From positions 372,501 to 385,269 of the forward strand of contig CAJNDS010002334.1 in assembly GCA_905221605.1 (NCBI GenBank): DNA of 12,769 nucleotides. Direction: 5' to 3'. How positions within the stretch are numbered: position 1 is the stretch's first letter; the number at the start of each line of letters is the position of its first letter. The notes under the pieces are model-generated. The model was not told the origin of the DNA, did no database searches, and was given only the letters and a program-made list of their open reading frames with translations. Both the position numbers and the translations under genes were made by a program. This DNA comes from Symbiodinium natans (Eukaryota; Sar; Dinophyceae; Suessiales; Symbiodiniaceae). Below are positions 1 through 8,786 of this stretch, piece by piece.

Positions 1-110
1 CATATGGGTGGTTGTCAATTTATTATCCCGTTTAGGGTACCCCAAGCATTAGGTGCCGTATTATAATAGGGACCCAATAAAGGACCATGATTTTGACAAC
101 CACCCATATG
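1..110. mobile_element. MITE-like element with 18-bp terminal inverted repeats
   Basis: Positions 1-18 (CATATGGGTGGTTGTCAA) are the exact reverse complement of positions 93-110, enclosing 74 bp of AT-richer sequence with no coding capacity. Small size, perfect terminal inverted repeats and no open frame are the hallmarks of a miniature inverted-repeat transposable element. The TA inside each CATATG could be a TA target-site duplication, as made by Tc1/mariner-type transposases, with termini TGGGTGGTTGTCAA. That is inference: CATATG is itself a palindrome and the window begins at base 1, so the left flank cannot be seen. Apart from the termini the two halves are only weakly complementary, so this is not a simple long hairpin. 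A regulatory inverted repeat is a less likely alternative. Confidence 0.6.
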
Positions 111-201
111 GAGTCGAACGCGAGCACACTATGCACCCCCACTCCACCCAACATAAGGACCCCACATGAGCATCAAATGGAAGATGAGAGGCTGTGACAC
201 G

Positions 202-260
202 CCTGTATGTCCTGCCGTGGCCCATACAGGCTCAGGATCACGCCCAGCCTTGCACTGGGC
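202..260. repeat. Two adjacent stem-loops
   Basis: GCCTGTATG at 202-210 pairs perfectly with CATACAGGC at 224-232 (9-bp stem, 13-nt loop). Nine bases on, GCCCAG at 242-247 pairs with CTGGGC at 255-260 (6-bp stem, 7-nt loop). A T-rich run (TTCTGTTTCTTTTTC) follows at about 270-285. The order of two stems followed by a T tract could belong to a small RNA gene, but I recognise no known RNA family and see no promoter. It may equally be part of an old repeat. Confidence 0.4.
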
Positions 261-399
261 AGGTTAGTGTTCTGTTTCTTTTTCGCAGTTGGCATGACGG
301 CGAGTCAATCACCGGCTGCCTGGGGCTTGGTGCATGAGGCATTTGAGAGAGAATTTAATTGAGATAATTGCAAGAGCCTCCAGCATTGCATGATTGGTT

Positions 400-417
400 C
401 CCCCCCCCCCCCCCCCC
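400..417. repeat. Poly-C homopolymer tract
   Basis: Eighteen consecutive C bases follow GATTGGTT. This is a simple mononucleotide repeat, and its exact length is likely to be unreliable in an assembly. The short proline-rich frame that reads through it (394-576) is a by-product of the tract and is not a gene. Confidence 0.95.
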
Positions 418-2360
418 ACATCCCCACATCTCGCAATGAGTTTCATTGCCTCCTCGTCTGGGATATCATTGATACATTTCTACTCGAAGCACAGGTCTAG
501 GGTTGGGTGTACTAACTTTTGCCCACCAAGGCAGCAGGTTGCCACCAGCTCCTTCCAAGGAATGCCGGCTGCTTGATCAAGCAAACTAGGCTCGTCTGTT
601 GAAGTGGCCCACATCCTATGTTTTTTTTCTCCGCCAGGGTCTGATTGCCGACAAGAAGCCTGTAGCAACTAGCTTGGTTTGGCCTCATTCCTGAAAGTCT
701 TGTCATGCAAAGTCCAGCCTTTGTGCCTAGCTGAGGTTCGAGCATGACGCAGTGGTTGATAGTTGGGGTGCTCGTAAAGAGGCACCTCAAGCACCCCACT
801 GCCGAAAGGGCCGACAGGGGGCTTGCTCAGAGAAGTCAGAGAAGGGATCCCCAAGCCTTGTGCAGGACGAGGTATGGGCTCCTGCGTTCTTTTCTCACGA
901 TGTGTCGGTTCGCTTAGGACAGGTTCGTGCACATGCTGTTGAAACGCATCTCAGCAGCTCTCACTCAGACATCTGCTAAGTGGCTCTCCAAATCATTCCA
1001 GCCGATAGGATCTCAGCAATCACGGACACTCGTCGCTCCTATCCAACAACCAGGCTAACTGGCATGGCTCAGCTTACACACATGTAAAGACTTCAAGTCC
1101 TTGCATCACACACTGACGTGTGGACGTTGGTGGACCAGAGAGTTTGATGCACTGATGCATGTTCTGCTCCCGCACGGTGCTTACCGCCCATGGACCTACT
1201 TTGTTGTGGGTCGTGCTCAAGCTCTGCCAAAAAGGATGGCAAGAGTTCGGTGGCATCTTCCATTTGTATGGCAGGCAGACAGCCGACCAGAGTCAACACA
1301 GCACAAGAGGCGAAGTGACAGCAGCATGACTTACAGGATGTCGGATAGTTGCCAAGTTTGGGGCGTAAGCTTCCGGCCAAAGCTAAGGCTGCCAGCATGC
1401 GGTCAACCTTCTTCTAAGACTTTGCTTGCTTACTAAAGACGTGCTACTTTCACGTAGGTCCGGTTGAAATGCCAATGCATCGTCAGTGCATAGCCAGCTG
1501 TTGGCACCGAAGGGGTCCCAAAAGAGGGCCAAGCAAATCACGCAGAGTGCAAAACTGCTCCTGGAGCCAAGAGTGAAGCCCAAGGCCTGCTAGCTTCAAG
1601 CATGCCCGGAGCGACGCGGATCCGTAAGAGCTGCGTCTGTACACTGTGCCAGAGCTAAAGAAACTGCCAGAATCGAAGCCAAAACGTCTGCTGCTACTCG
1701 CTTACTAAAGTGATCTAAAATCTAACACGGCGGCTTTCCTTCACACAGGCCCACACCGCCCGTGCTTCTCTGCGCATCCCCAGGAAAGCTAGCTTGCGCG
1801 CATGGCTCCTCCCGTCTACGACCGACACAACTCAACTCAGCTCAACCATGAAGCTGGACGCTTATCTGCCTGAGCATTCCCTGTCTTTGAAGTTGCGGGT
1901 CGGTTGTCACCTGCCGTCTTTCCGAGATCGATGTGCTTCTCCTTGGTCATGGTCAGGTGCTCGTGTAGTTGACGTCGAGGCCATTCTGCAGATGTTGCGT
2001 TCGTGCTTGTGGCAGACATGGCCGCCACTTGCGGGTCCATTTCCGGCCATGTTTCTAAGGTTCTCGCGTGCACAGTCTCTGCCAGGTCCAGTCCCTGCAC
2101 CAACAGCATGCTGGTCAGGACATGAAGGCGTTGCGGAGGTGAGCACCACATCCTCACGAGCTGCAAACACTGCTCCGGCACATTGGCGACAATTTCGGTT
2201 TCCTTGAAGCCATGTACGCCGACTGTCAGAACTTCACGTCACTCTACCCGTGCTCTCTGGTGCTTGAGACCTATTCAGTGGCACGCCCATGCTATGCACT
2301 TACTTGCTCAAGAACTTGTGTGCAAAGGCTTGTGGTTGAATACTGCACTTCTCTACATAG
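418..2360. other. Long stretch with no supported gene
   Basis: I find no coding region, RNA gene or clear repeat here. Short frames exist on both strands, for example 1101-1436 plus, 1093-1398 minus and 1794-2207 plus (up to 137 codons). Their residue composition is arbitrary, they overlap one another on opposite strands, and no domain or motif is recognisable. A T8 run lies at about 621-628. Fragments of a multi-exon gene cannot be excluded by eye. Confidence 0.6.
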
Positions 2361-2427
2361 TGGTCCCTTTTCAAGTCCTGGTTAGCAGGCGGAGGCCCCT
2401 ACTTTTAGGGCACCCAAAAAGGGACCA
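2361..2427. repeat. 67-bp inverted-repeat element with nested hairpin
   Basis: TGGTCCCTTTT at 2361-2371 is the exact reverse complement of AAAAGGGACCA at 2417-2427. The 45-bp interior holds a second, weaker stem, CCCTA pairing with TAGGG across a CTTT loop near 2396-2409. It could be a MITE remnant or a cruciform-forming repeat. No target-site duplication is visible in the flanks and there is no coding capacity. Confidence 0.55.
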
Positions 2428-2749
2428 GAAGTTTGAGGTATTTTGAGAACTGACCATGTATTTCGCGTGTCGATGCCGCCTTCGTTTCTGCTTCTCAAGC
2501 ATGTAAATCCTCGGTCAATGCCCCCGATGGCATACCCTGCGACTAGAAGCACGTCAACAGTACGTCTCACTTGTCTCGGCTACGCCATCTTCCGAATGCC
2601 CTGGACCCGCCATCATTTCGTGTATATCCCAATGCAAACTTTGGTCAAGCTGCAGACCGCAGAAACGAAGCCATGTTCCCATAATAATGTTCTTTCTGAG
2701 AGGTGCTGTAGAATGTAAGTTTGGGTTGAGAGGTGGGACAGAGCGGGCT

Positions 2750-2769
2750 GTTTTGGCATGTTTTGGCAT
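2750..2769. repeat. 10-bp tandem duplication
   Basis: GTTTTGGCAT occurs twice head to tail (2750-2759 and 2760-2769). This is a simple slippage-type duplication with no evident function. Confidence 0.85.
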
Positions 2770-2818
2770 TCAGCTCAGCAGCGAGCGCATGACCCTGCAG
2801 TGCTGGGCAGGCTGCCGG

Positions 2819-2860
2819 AACCTCGGGCGTGCCTTGCGCAACCTCGGGTGCCCTTTGCGT
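2819..2860. repeat. 21-bp imperfect tandem duplication
   Basis: AACCTCGGGCGTGCCTTGCGC (2819-2839) is followed directly by AACCTCGGGTGCCCTTTGCGT (2840-2860). Both copies share AACCTCGGG and a CTTGCG/TTTGCG end with a few differences. It lies 50 bp after the 10-bp duplication, so this short stretch has been prone to local duplication. Confidence 0.7.
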
Positions 2861-3730
2861 CTACGTGTCTACTCCACTTACCTGCACTTCTGATCGGTTC
2901 AAGTCGTCTCCGTTGAGGGTCGTCTCAAGAAACTGAGGATTCGGTCCTGTTTTCGAATCCACACAGCATTTATTAAGTGAGGCCTTCACCCACAGCGTTT
3001 GCTTGTCAAGCCCAGTGCACCTGGGTTCGGGTCTGTCTGCTGAGCTTGGTACCCAGCGCAAATCCAAAGCTGCCCAGAGCTCCGACCCGGACGTCATAAA
3101 CCTGCCCATTGAATATTTGCGGATATTTGATCGCTGCCTGGCTGTTATTGCATGTTCGCACTGGCCTCGCTGAACCTCGCACACCCTTCGCACCGAGACT
3201 GCCGCTTCCCGGCATCCATACCATTGAAGCACTACGAAGCAAACGTGGCTATCGGGTCTCTGCTTTTGGCTGGACGAATCCATCTGCCCCTGGAGTGTGT
3301 TTCAACCACGCTTCGACCCGCCGCTGTAATACGCAGGTCTAAACGCACTCTCCACACCTCTCGAGGCATTCCATCAAAAACGCAACTACACAAGATGGCC
3401 ATGTGCTGATTACTGCGGATTGTGTCTCCTTGTTGGGCTGACATAACGCCCACTGGGGCGACTTCGTTCCTACTCCTGTGCCACTGGGGTTTGAGTGCCT
3501 TTACGCAAGTTGGGTGACATAAACGCAATGACCTAATGCTGACAACATGGCTGATTCGTCCTTGGGATTCCCTGACAGCACCCGGGCAAGCGCACGTGGA
3601 TTGTTTACACCGGCATTCAATCGAAACGACTCTGAGGATCTCTGAGGGTAGTCAGGGGCAAATTCAAGGGACCCGTCCAAAGGGCAATCACCATGTGAAC
3701 CTTGGACAAATTTCGTTTAAGCCCGCTGGC
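2861..3730. other. Stretch with no supported gene
   Basis: Only short overlapping frames on both strands are seen (for example 2861-3283 minus, 140 codons), with no recognisable domains. A GGTTCAAGTC sequence near 2896 resembles a tRNA B-box, but no acceptor stem, anticodon arm or D arm can be built around it. I see no other structure. Confidence 0.55.
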
Positions 3731-3907
3731 CTTCGTCGAACCCTCGCGCCTTCGTCGAAGCTTCTCCCCCCTTCGCCGAGGGTTCGGGGTTCGTCGACCC
3801 CGCTGGGGGGCATTTTGAGAGGTGCGAAGTGAAGAACATCAGGCTCGGCAAGCGCAGCTTCGTAAACCCTTCTCTTGCCTTCGTCGAAGTCGCCTGACTT
3901 CGCCGAG
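3731..3907. repeat. Cluster of TTCGTCGAA-like palindromes
   Basis: Six copies of CTTCGTCGAA or close variants lie within about 180 bp: 3731-3740, 3750-3760, 3771-3780 (CTTCGCCGAG), 3790-3798 (TTCGTCGAC), 3879-3889 and 3898-3907 (CTTCGCCGAG). The core TTCG-T-CGAA is a palindrome with one central base. In the minus-strand frame it reads as repeated Phe-Asp-Glu-Gly-like residues within a 188-codon open frame (3688-4254). That frame has no other protein-like feature, so I treat this as a noncoding short interspersed repeat. A clustered protein-binding site is another possibility. Confidence 0.5.
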
Positions 3908-6284
3908 GTTCGTTTTGGATGTTTTGGGCTTGCAAGGCTCGCCCAAGGTCGGCTGGGGGCCTTTGGGGGTGTCCCTTCTCGGCCCCTAGGTAGTTGGGCT
4001 GGCAAACCAGTCCCGAGTCCTATGCACGCCATGTAGTCCTCAGAAAGGGAGCACCTGTCCATCAGGTGGGCGTCGTGGTATTCGGTCCTTGGGCACAAGC
4101 TTCTGTTGAGCTTAGCACAGACAGCCACGTGCTTGTGGCGCCCATATATAGTCCATATAGTCCTGCTGTGAAAAGGGATCAAGCCTGCTCGGACGCGATT
4201 TCCCAGACAAAAGTAGAAGAAATCGCTGTGAAAGAGCAGATCTACCGTAATCAATGGTGTTGCTCGTTGTGATGAGCCAGCTCACAACAACAAGACCACG
4301 CGCAGTGAGAAGCAGAGCTCTTTTGCACGAGCTCTTATGAAGCTCGCATCACATTTGCCGACGTTTTTGTGAAGGTGGACCGCTCAAGTTACGAGTTGGG
4401 TGAGGCTCCTTGCAACTTAGCTGCTCGTAGACCTCCCAGTGTCACTTCGGCCCTTCGCGTTGATTTCACTTTAAGCTGTTTGAGCTCTGCGCATCGACAA
4501 AGCCCCCTCGAGAAGAGGCTTCCAGGCACTTCTATGCAGGACTCACAAGGCACACATATGCCAGGTATCATGCACTCAGGCATTGCGACCTAGAGATGAC
4601 ATTGCTGACACCTAGCCCAGTCTAGAAGATTCTGATCTCGTGGGGGTCCGTTCCTCGGCTGAGAGGGCAGCTGCTGGAACCCCAACCTAAGGCCTAATGA
4701 GCCTAGTGCCGAAAAGCACGGCCCATGGCAAGGGAAGATCTGATGGCCATGTCAATGTACGCATGGCCACGGACATGGGTGCGCTGCCGGCCAGGCCACA
4801 CATATGTCAATTCCTTTCAGTTCTGCACATTCGTACATTCAACCTGCTGAACCTGCGGCTCTGCGTTGCCAGACTCCTGTCATGCCGAGAAGCTGGGCTC
4901 AACACACAAGGCTCCTTGTGAGGAGCTGGCGTGGCACTTTGAGACCCGCGCGTGCAAGTCAAGCGCGATGCCACTTGCTTTTTCCGGTGGACTCAGCGAT
5001 GTTCGGGGCGGAGTGTCTTCTTGTGGACACCCTGGTACCAGCCATGGATCTGCCAGCCTGCTAATCGTAATGGGCCACAAAACCTGATTGCTTTAGCCCT
5101 CAACATCCCTACATCCCAGTGCTCGATGCTCTGTCCAGCTATTGTCGTGCCAAGGGGGGTAACGAAAATGTCCTAGCAGGGAGAGATGTGCAGATGTGGA
5201 GATGCGGATGTCTTAAAGGGCTGATCGTGTCCAGACGCTGAACGCAGGAAATGCTAGGCAACTGCGTCGTAGATTACCCCTTTCTGCCTCAGCCTCTTTG
5301 CGAAAAGCATTGACTTAAGTCCGATTGAACTGATTCGTGGCCGTGCCTGAGTCTGAGTCAGGGGCAAGCAAAGGGGAGGAGCCGGGCTAGCGCACAGGGC
5401 TGCGGCATGCTGCGGCTCACAGTCTCTCGACAACAGTTAGGACCCGACTCACTCCCAGGCCTTCGTCAAAACCGCCGCGCTGGGGATGATTCAGAACTTC
5501 GGCATACTTCATCCAAACTTTGGACACCCATCCGGACATTCCCCCGTCTCATGTGAGCCCATTAACGACCCCATGCTGGCGCTGACCTTGGGCCATCGGC
5601 CGTGACCAGAGACATAGCCCAACTTGCTGGCCGTTTGCAAAGCCACGGCTGCTCAGTGCGGAAAGGACCGCCGCACTGACCTCTCAACCGCGGAGCAGCC
5701 AGAGCATGTTCCTTCTGAACACTCTGGTCCTTGCTGACGTGCTCTGTGGCAGTGGTTATCATCCAGGGCATCTGCGATTCTTCGACGCAGACGGCGAAGT
5801 TTCTGTCGAGAGTGCTCGCGTTCAGGCACAAGGCCAAGCAGGCCAAGCGACGCGAGGCATCGAGGTAAGTAGCAATGTCAATATGGAGCACCAGGAGGCA
5901 AGGAGCTGGGTTTCCTGATGTTCCCGGCCAATTAAGATTCTTCTGACGGCACTTTGCTTGGCTCCGGTGATCTCGAACCAGCCAAGTGTGCTGTTCACGC
6001 TTCGGCTCGTACTTATTGATGAGGCACTGAGCTGAGAGTGACCAGAGTGATCGGAGTGGCTTAGCCACCTGCAAAGTCCCATCCCTTGACTGCATGCTTC
6101 TGGACTGGTCAATGTCTCAATGTCTCAAGCATATGCCTGGAACCCCCAGAGACTGCCCTAGAGCCTGCCTATCTTGAAAACCCTAGATCCTCCTGCTCCC
6201 CGGGTGTTGAGGCGGCCCACAGACGCCAGACAGGTCGAAAGGGCTTCCACTGCTGCAGGCGTCCTGCGGGCTACCTGGAGTTGC
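3908..6284. other. Long stretch with no supported gene, minor inverted repeats
   Basis: No gene can be supported. A minus-strand frame of 177 codons (5562-6095) has no recognisable motif and overlaps other frames. Small structures seen are a near-palindrome GTTGTGATGAGC/GCTCACAAC at 4266-4288 (3-nt bulge), an 8-bp inverted repeat TGGCCATG/CATGGCCA at 4744-4751 and 4762-4769, and an 8-bp tandem duplication AATGTCTC at 6111-6126. Repeated GATG/GGATG triplets at 5183-5211 look like a decayed microsatellite. Confidence 0.55.
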
Positions 6285-6306
6285 AGGGTTAAGGGTTCAG
6301 GGTTTT
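6285..6306. repeat. Degenerate telomere-like GGGTT repeats
   Basis: Three imperfect copies of a GGGTT(T/A) unit run AGGGTTAAGGGTTCAGGGTT and continue TT. Algal and plant telomeres are commonly TTTAGGG, so this could be an old interstitial telomeric tract, but at 22 bp chance is a realistic explanation. Confidence 0.3.
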
Positions 6307-6645
6307 GATTGGTCCATGTGACTTGACCTTTTGAAAGCCTAGGCTACAAGTTTGGTCAGAGGACGCACAAAGCTTTGCGATATCTCCTGCCCCGTTTTCG
6401 GGGATTTTGGCCCGTCGTTTCATCAAGAAGAAGAACGTGTGATGGACTCGGAGCATCGGACACCTGGTAAGGAGGGTGCAGGGCCAGCAAAGCTCCCGGT
6501 CAAAAAGGTGAGGCAGGCAAGCCTTGCCAGGCAACCGCACGCTGAGGAGGTCGGAAGGGTCCAAGGACAGGAAGTCGCACCCTTACGGGTACCTCAAAGC
6601 TTTCTTCGCAATTAGCGCATGTGCGTGCCACGTGGGCGCTTAAAA

Positions 6646-7610
6646 GACCTATAAGCTCCGCAGCGCGGAAGCCATTCCTCCGCAGCTTCTGCGCCCTGCG
6701 CCCTTGCAACCAGACGAATCGGGCACAAGAGATGCCCGCTCAAGCCTAAGCACTTAAAAGTTCAAGCTCACAACAACACTTGCAAATCGACTCGGGCGAC
6801 TCCTTTGACTGTTGCTTCTGTACAGGGTATGGTCTTTGCAGCAAGAAGGCCCGAGGCGTTGCACAAGAACATGAAGGACTCAATGCTTCACCGTGTGTCG
6901 ACATGCCATTGCATATCATCGCATCCCTTACAGGGGTCGCACGCGACCAGGATAAAATTGGAGGCTCAGGCCCCTCATTTAGCCACTTAGATGTTTTATC
7001 CTGAGGCATGTGGGGCTGCGCCTGCAGGATTTAATCCTGCGCATGGTGGTTTGCGAATCCGAAGTCATATTGCTGAACATGTCGCTTGCAGGGTCAACCC
7101 TTCAGGATTTTATCCCAGTCGTGTGCCTGAGTAAAAGTCGTGCCTGTTGTCCGAGTGCAATGATTCTCCAGGGCTCAAGCCCGCTTTTATCTCTGCAATG
7201 GGGTCAGGCCGCAGGACTTGATCCAGATAAATTCCCTGGGCCTGACCCCTCAATGCATGTCCACCCTTTGTCATCCTTTGAGCCCTGCAGCAGATGTGCT
7301 TCGTGCGCCGGCTGCATGACTCCGCTGCCCAAATTCCTGTGCGTGAGTCCAGAGGGTCTTGCACGCCACGCATGGTGGCGAGTCGTTGCCAACAATCATT
7401 CCACAACTCTGAAAGACGGGCTCGACTGCTTCAGCCCTGATCCGCAACAATCGCTCGCCTTCCCTAACTCCGTAGTATGTGGTGGCGGTTAAGGAGGCAA
7501 AAGCGCAAAAAACCACAAACGCCTGAAAAGCCTATTCCGCTCGTATAGGGCCCAGCGAGGACACGGAGCGCGCACTTGCGGTTCGGGCCTATACGACCTG
7601 TAGGGTCTAC
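6646..7610. repeat. 588-bp repeat, diverged first copy with 345-bp extra segment
   Basis: Homology with the next copy begins near GACCTATAAG at 6646. Compared with it, this copy has 7 bp extra after GCGCCC near 6693. It lacks 28 bp near 6737 and has an additional 345 bp at 6927-7271 where the other copies have only AGG. It also carries 10 bp extra near 7291 and about 32 bp extra near 7398. Its right part, ending in the TAAGGAGGCAAAAGCGC region, merges into the next copy. Being the most diverged, it is probably the oldest unit, left behind at the array edge. The hairpin CTGTAG-GGT-CTACAG of later copies is disrupted here. Confidence 0.85.
6927..7271. repeat. 345-bp segment present only in first 588-bp unit, palindrome-rich
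   Basis: The other copies read GCATCC-AGG-CATCCTTTG, while this copy has 345 bp in place of AGG. Inside are a 10-bp inverted repeat CAGGATAAAA/TTTTATCCTG (6948-6957, 6994-7003) and the palindrome GCAGGATTTAATCCTGC (7024-7040). A further CAGGATTTTATCC lies at 7103-7115, and an 11-bp inverted repeat GGGGTCAGGCC/GGCCTGACCCC at 7200-7210 and 7239-7249. No terminal inverted repeats or target-site duplication mark the ends, so either an insertion here or a deletion in the ancestor of the other copies is possible. Confidence 0.65.
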
Positions 7611-7633
7611 AGCGCGGAAGCCATTCCTCCGCG
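7542..7633. repeat. Three consecutive stem-loops in 588-bp unit (first occurrence)
   Basis: CGTATAGGGCCC (7542-7553) pairs with GGGCCTATACG (7585-7595), giving 11 pairs and one bulged G. CTGTAG-GGT-CTACAG (7598-7612) is a perfect 6-bp stem with a 3-nt loop. CGCGGA (7613-7618) pairs with TCCGCG (7628-7633). The three stems follow each other with almost no spacing, as in a folded RNA or a recombination/replication structure. The same arrangement recurs 588 and 1176 bp downstream (8130-8221 and 8718-8809). No known RNA family is recognised. Confidence 0.6.
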
Positions 7634-8198
7634 GCTTCTGCGCCCTTGAAACCAGACGAATCGGGCGCAAGTGATGCCCCGGCCCGACATGCTCCTGGCA
7701 GGTTTCGGCTCAAGCCCAAGCACTCAAGAGTTCAAGCTCACAATAACACTTGCAAATCGAGTCGGGCTGTGTCTTTGACTGTTGCCTCCGTACAGGGCAT
7801 GGCCTTCGCAGCAAGAAGGCCCGAGGCGTTGCACAAGAACATGAAGGACTCAATGCTTCACCTCGTGTCGACATGCCACTGCCTATCATCGCATCCAGGC
7901 ATCCTTTGAGCCCTGCAGCAGTGCGCCGGCTGCATGACTCCGCTGCCCAAATTCCTGTGCGTGAATCCAGAGGGTCTTACATGCCACGCATGGTGGCGAG
8001 TCGTTGCCAACAATCCATTCAGCCCTGATCCGCAACAATCGCTAGCGTTCCCTAACTCCGTTGTGTGTGGTGGCGGTTAAGGAGGCAAAAGCGCAAAAAA
8101 CCACAAACGCCTGAAAAGCCTATTCCGCTCGTATAGGGCCCAGCGAGGACACGGAGCGCGCACTTGCGGTTCGGGCCTATACGACCTGTAGGGTCTAC
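7611..8198. repeat. 588-bp repeat, second copy
   Basis: This is a complete unit, differing from the next at only a handful of bases. A plus-strand frame of about 100 codons, open from roughly 7604 to 7909, is shared with the next copy and partly with the first. It includes residues such as QGMAFAARRPEALHKNMKDS. No ATG lies at a sensible start and I recognise no domain, so it is not called as a gene. The unit ends with CCGTTGTGTGTGG, whereas its neighbours have CCGTAGTATGTGG. Confidence 0.9.
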
Positions 8199-8786
8199 AG
8201 CGCGGAAGCCATTCCTCCGCGGCTTCTGCGCCCTTGAAACCAGACGAATCGGGCGCAAGTGATGCCCCGGCCCGACATGCTCCTGGCAGGTTTCGGCTCA
8301 AGCCCAAGCACTCAAGAGTTCAAGCTCACAATAACACTTGCAAATCGAGTCGGGCTGTGTCTTTGACTGTTGCCTCCGTACAGGGCATGGCCTTCGCAGC
8401 AAGAAGGCCCGAGGCGTTGCACAAGAACATGAAAGACTCAATGCTTCACCTCGTGTCGACATGCCACTGCCTATCATCGCATCCAGGCATCCTTTGAGCC
8501 CTGCAGCAGTGCGCCGGCTGCATGACTCCGCTGCCCGAATTCCTGTGCGTGAATCCAGAGGGTCTTACATGCCACGCATGGTGGCGAGTCGTTGCCAACA
8601 ATCCATTCAGCCCTGATCCGCAACAATCGCTAGCGTTCCCTAACTCCGTAGTATGTGGTGGCGGTTAAGGAGGCAAAAGCGCAAAAAACCACAAACGCCT
8701 GAAAAGCCTATTCCACTCGTATAGGGCCCAGCGAAGACACGGAGCGCGCACTTGCGGTTCGGGCCTATACGACCTGTAGGGTCTAC
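8199..8786. repeat. 588-bp repeat, third copy
   Basis: This is a complete unit nearly identical to the second copy. Visible differences include GAAAGACTC for GAAGGACTC near 8431, CCCGAATTCC for CCCAAATTCC near 8536, and the CCGTAGTATGTGG ending. Near its right end, where it leads into the last copy, it shows CCACTCG and GCGAAGAC changes. Confidence 0.9.

Noticed and set aside
2890-2910. GGTTCAAGTC resembling a tRNA B-box
   Set aside because: No acceptor, D or anticodon stems can be formed around it.
3688-4254. 188-codon minus-strand frame with repeated Phe-Asp-Glu-Gly-like residues
   Set aside because: The apparent protein repeat is a direct translation of the TTCGTCGAA palindrome cluster; the rest of the frame has no protein-like features.
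5562-6095. 177-codon minus-strand frame
   Set aside because: No recognisable domain, overlapped by frames on the other strand, and of a length expected by chance in a GC-rich window of this size.
6560-6610. Possible relative of the 280-bp repeat (TACCTCAAAGCTTTC resembling ACTTCAAAACTTTC)
   Set aside because: Similarity covers only about 25 bases with many mismatches; too weak to call.
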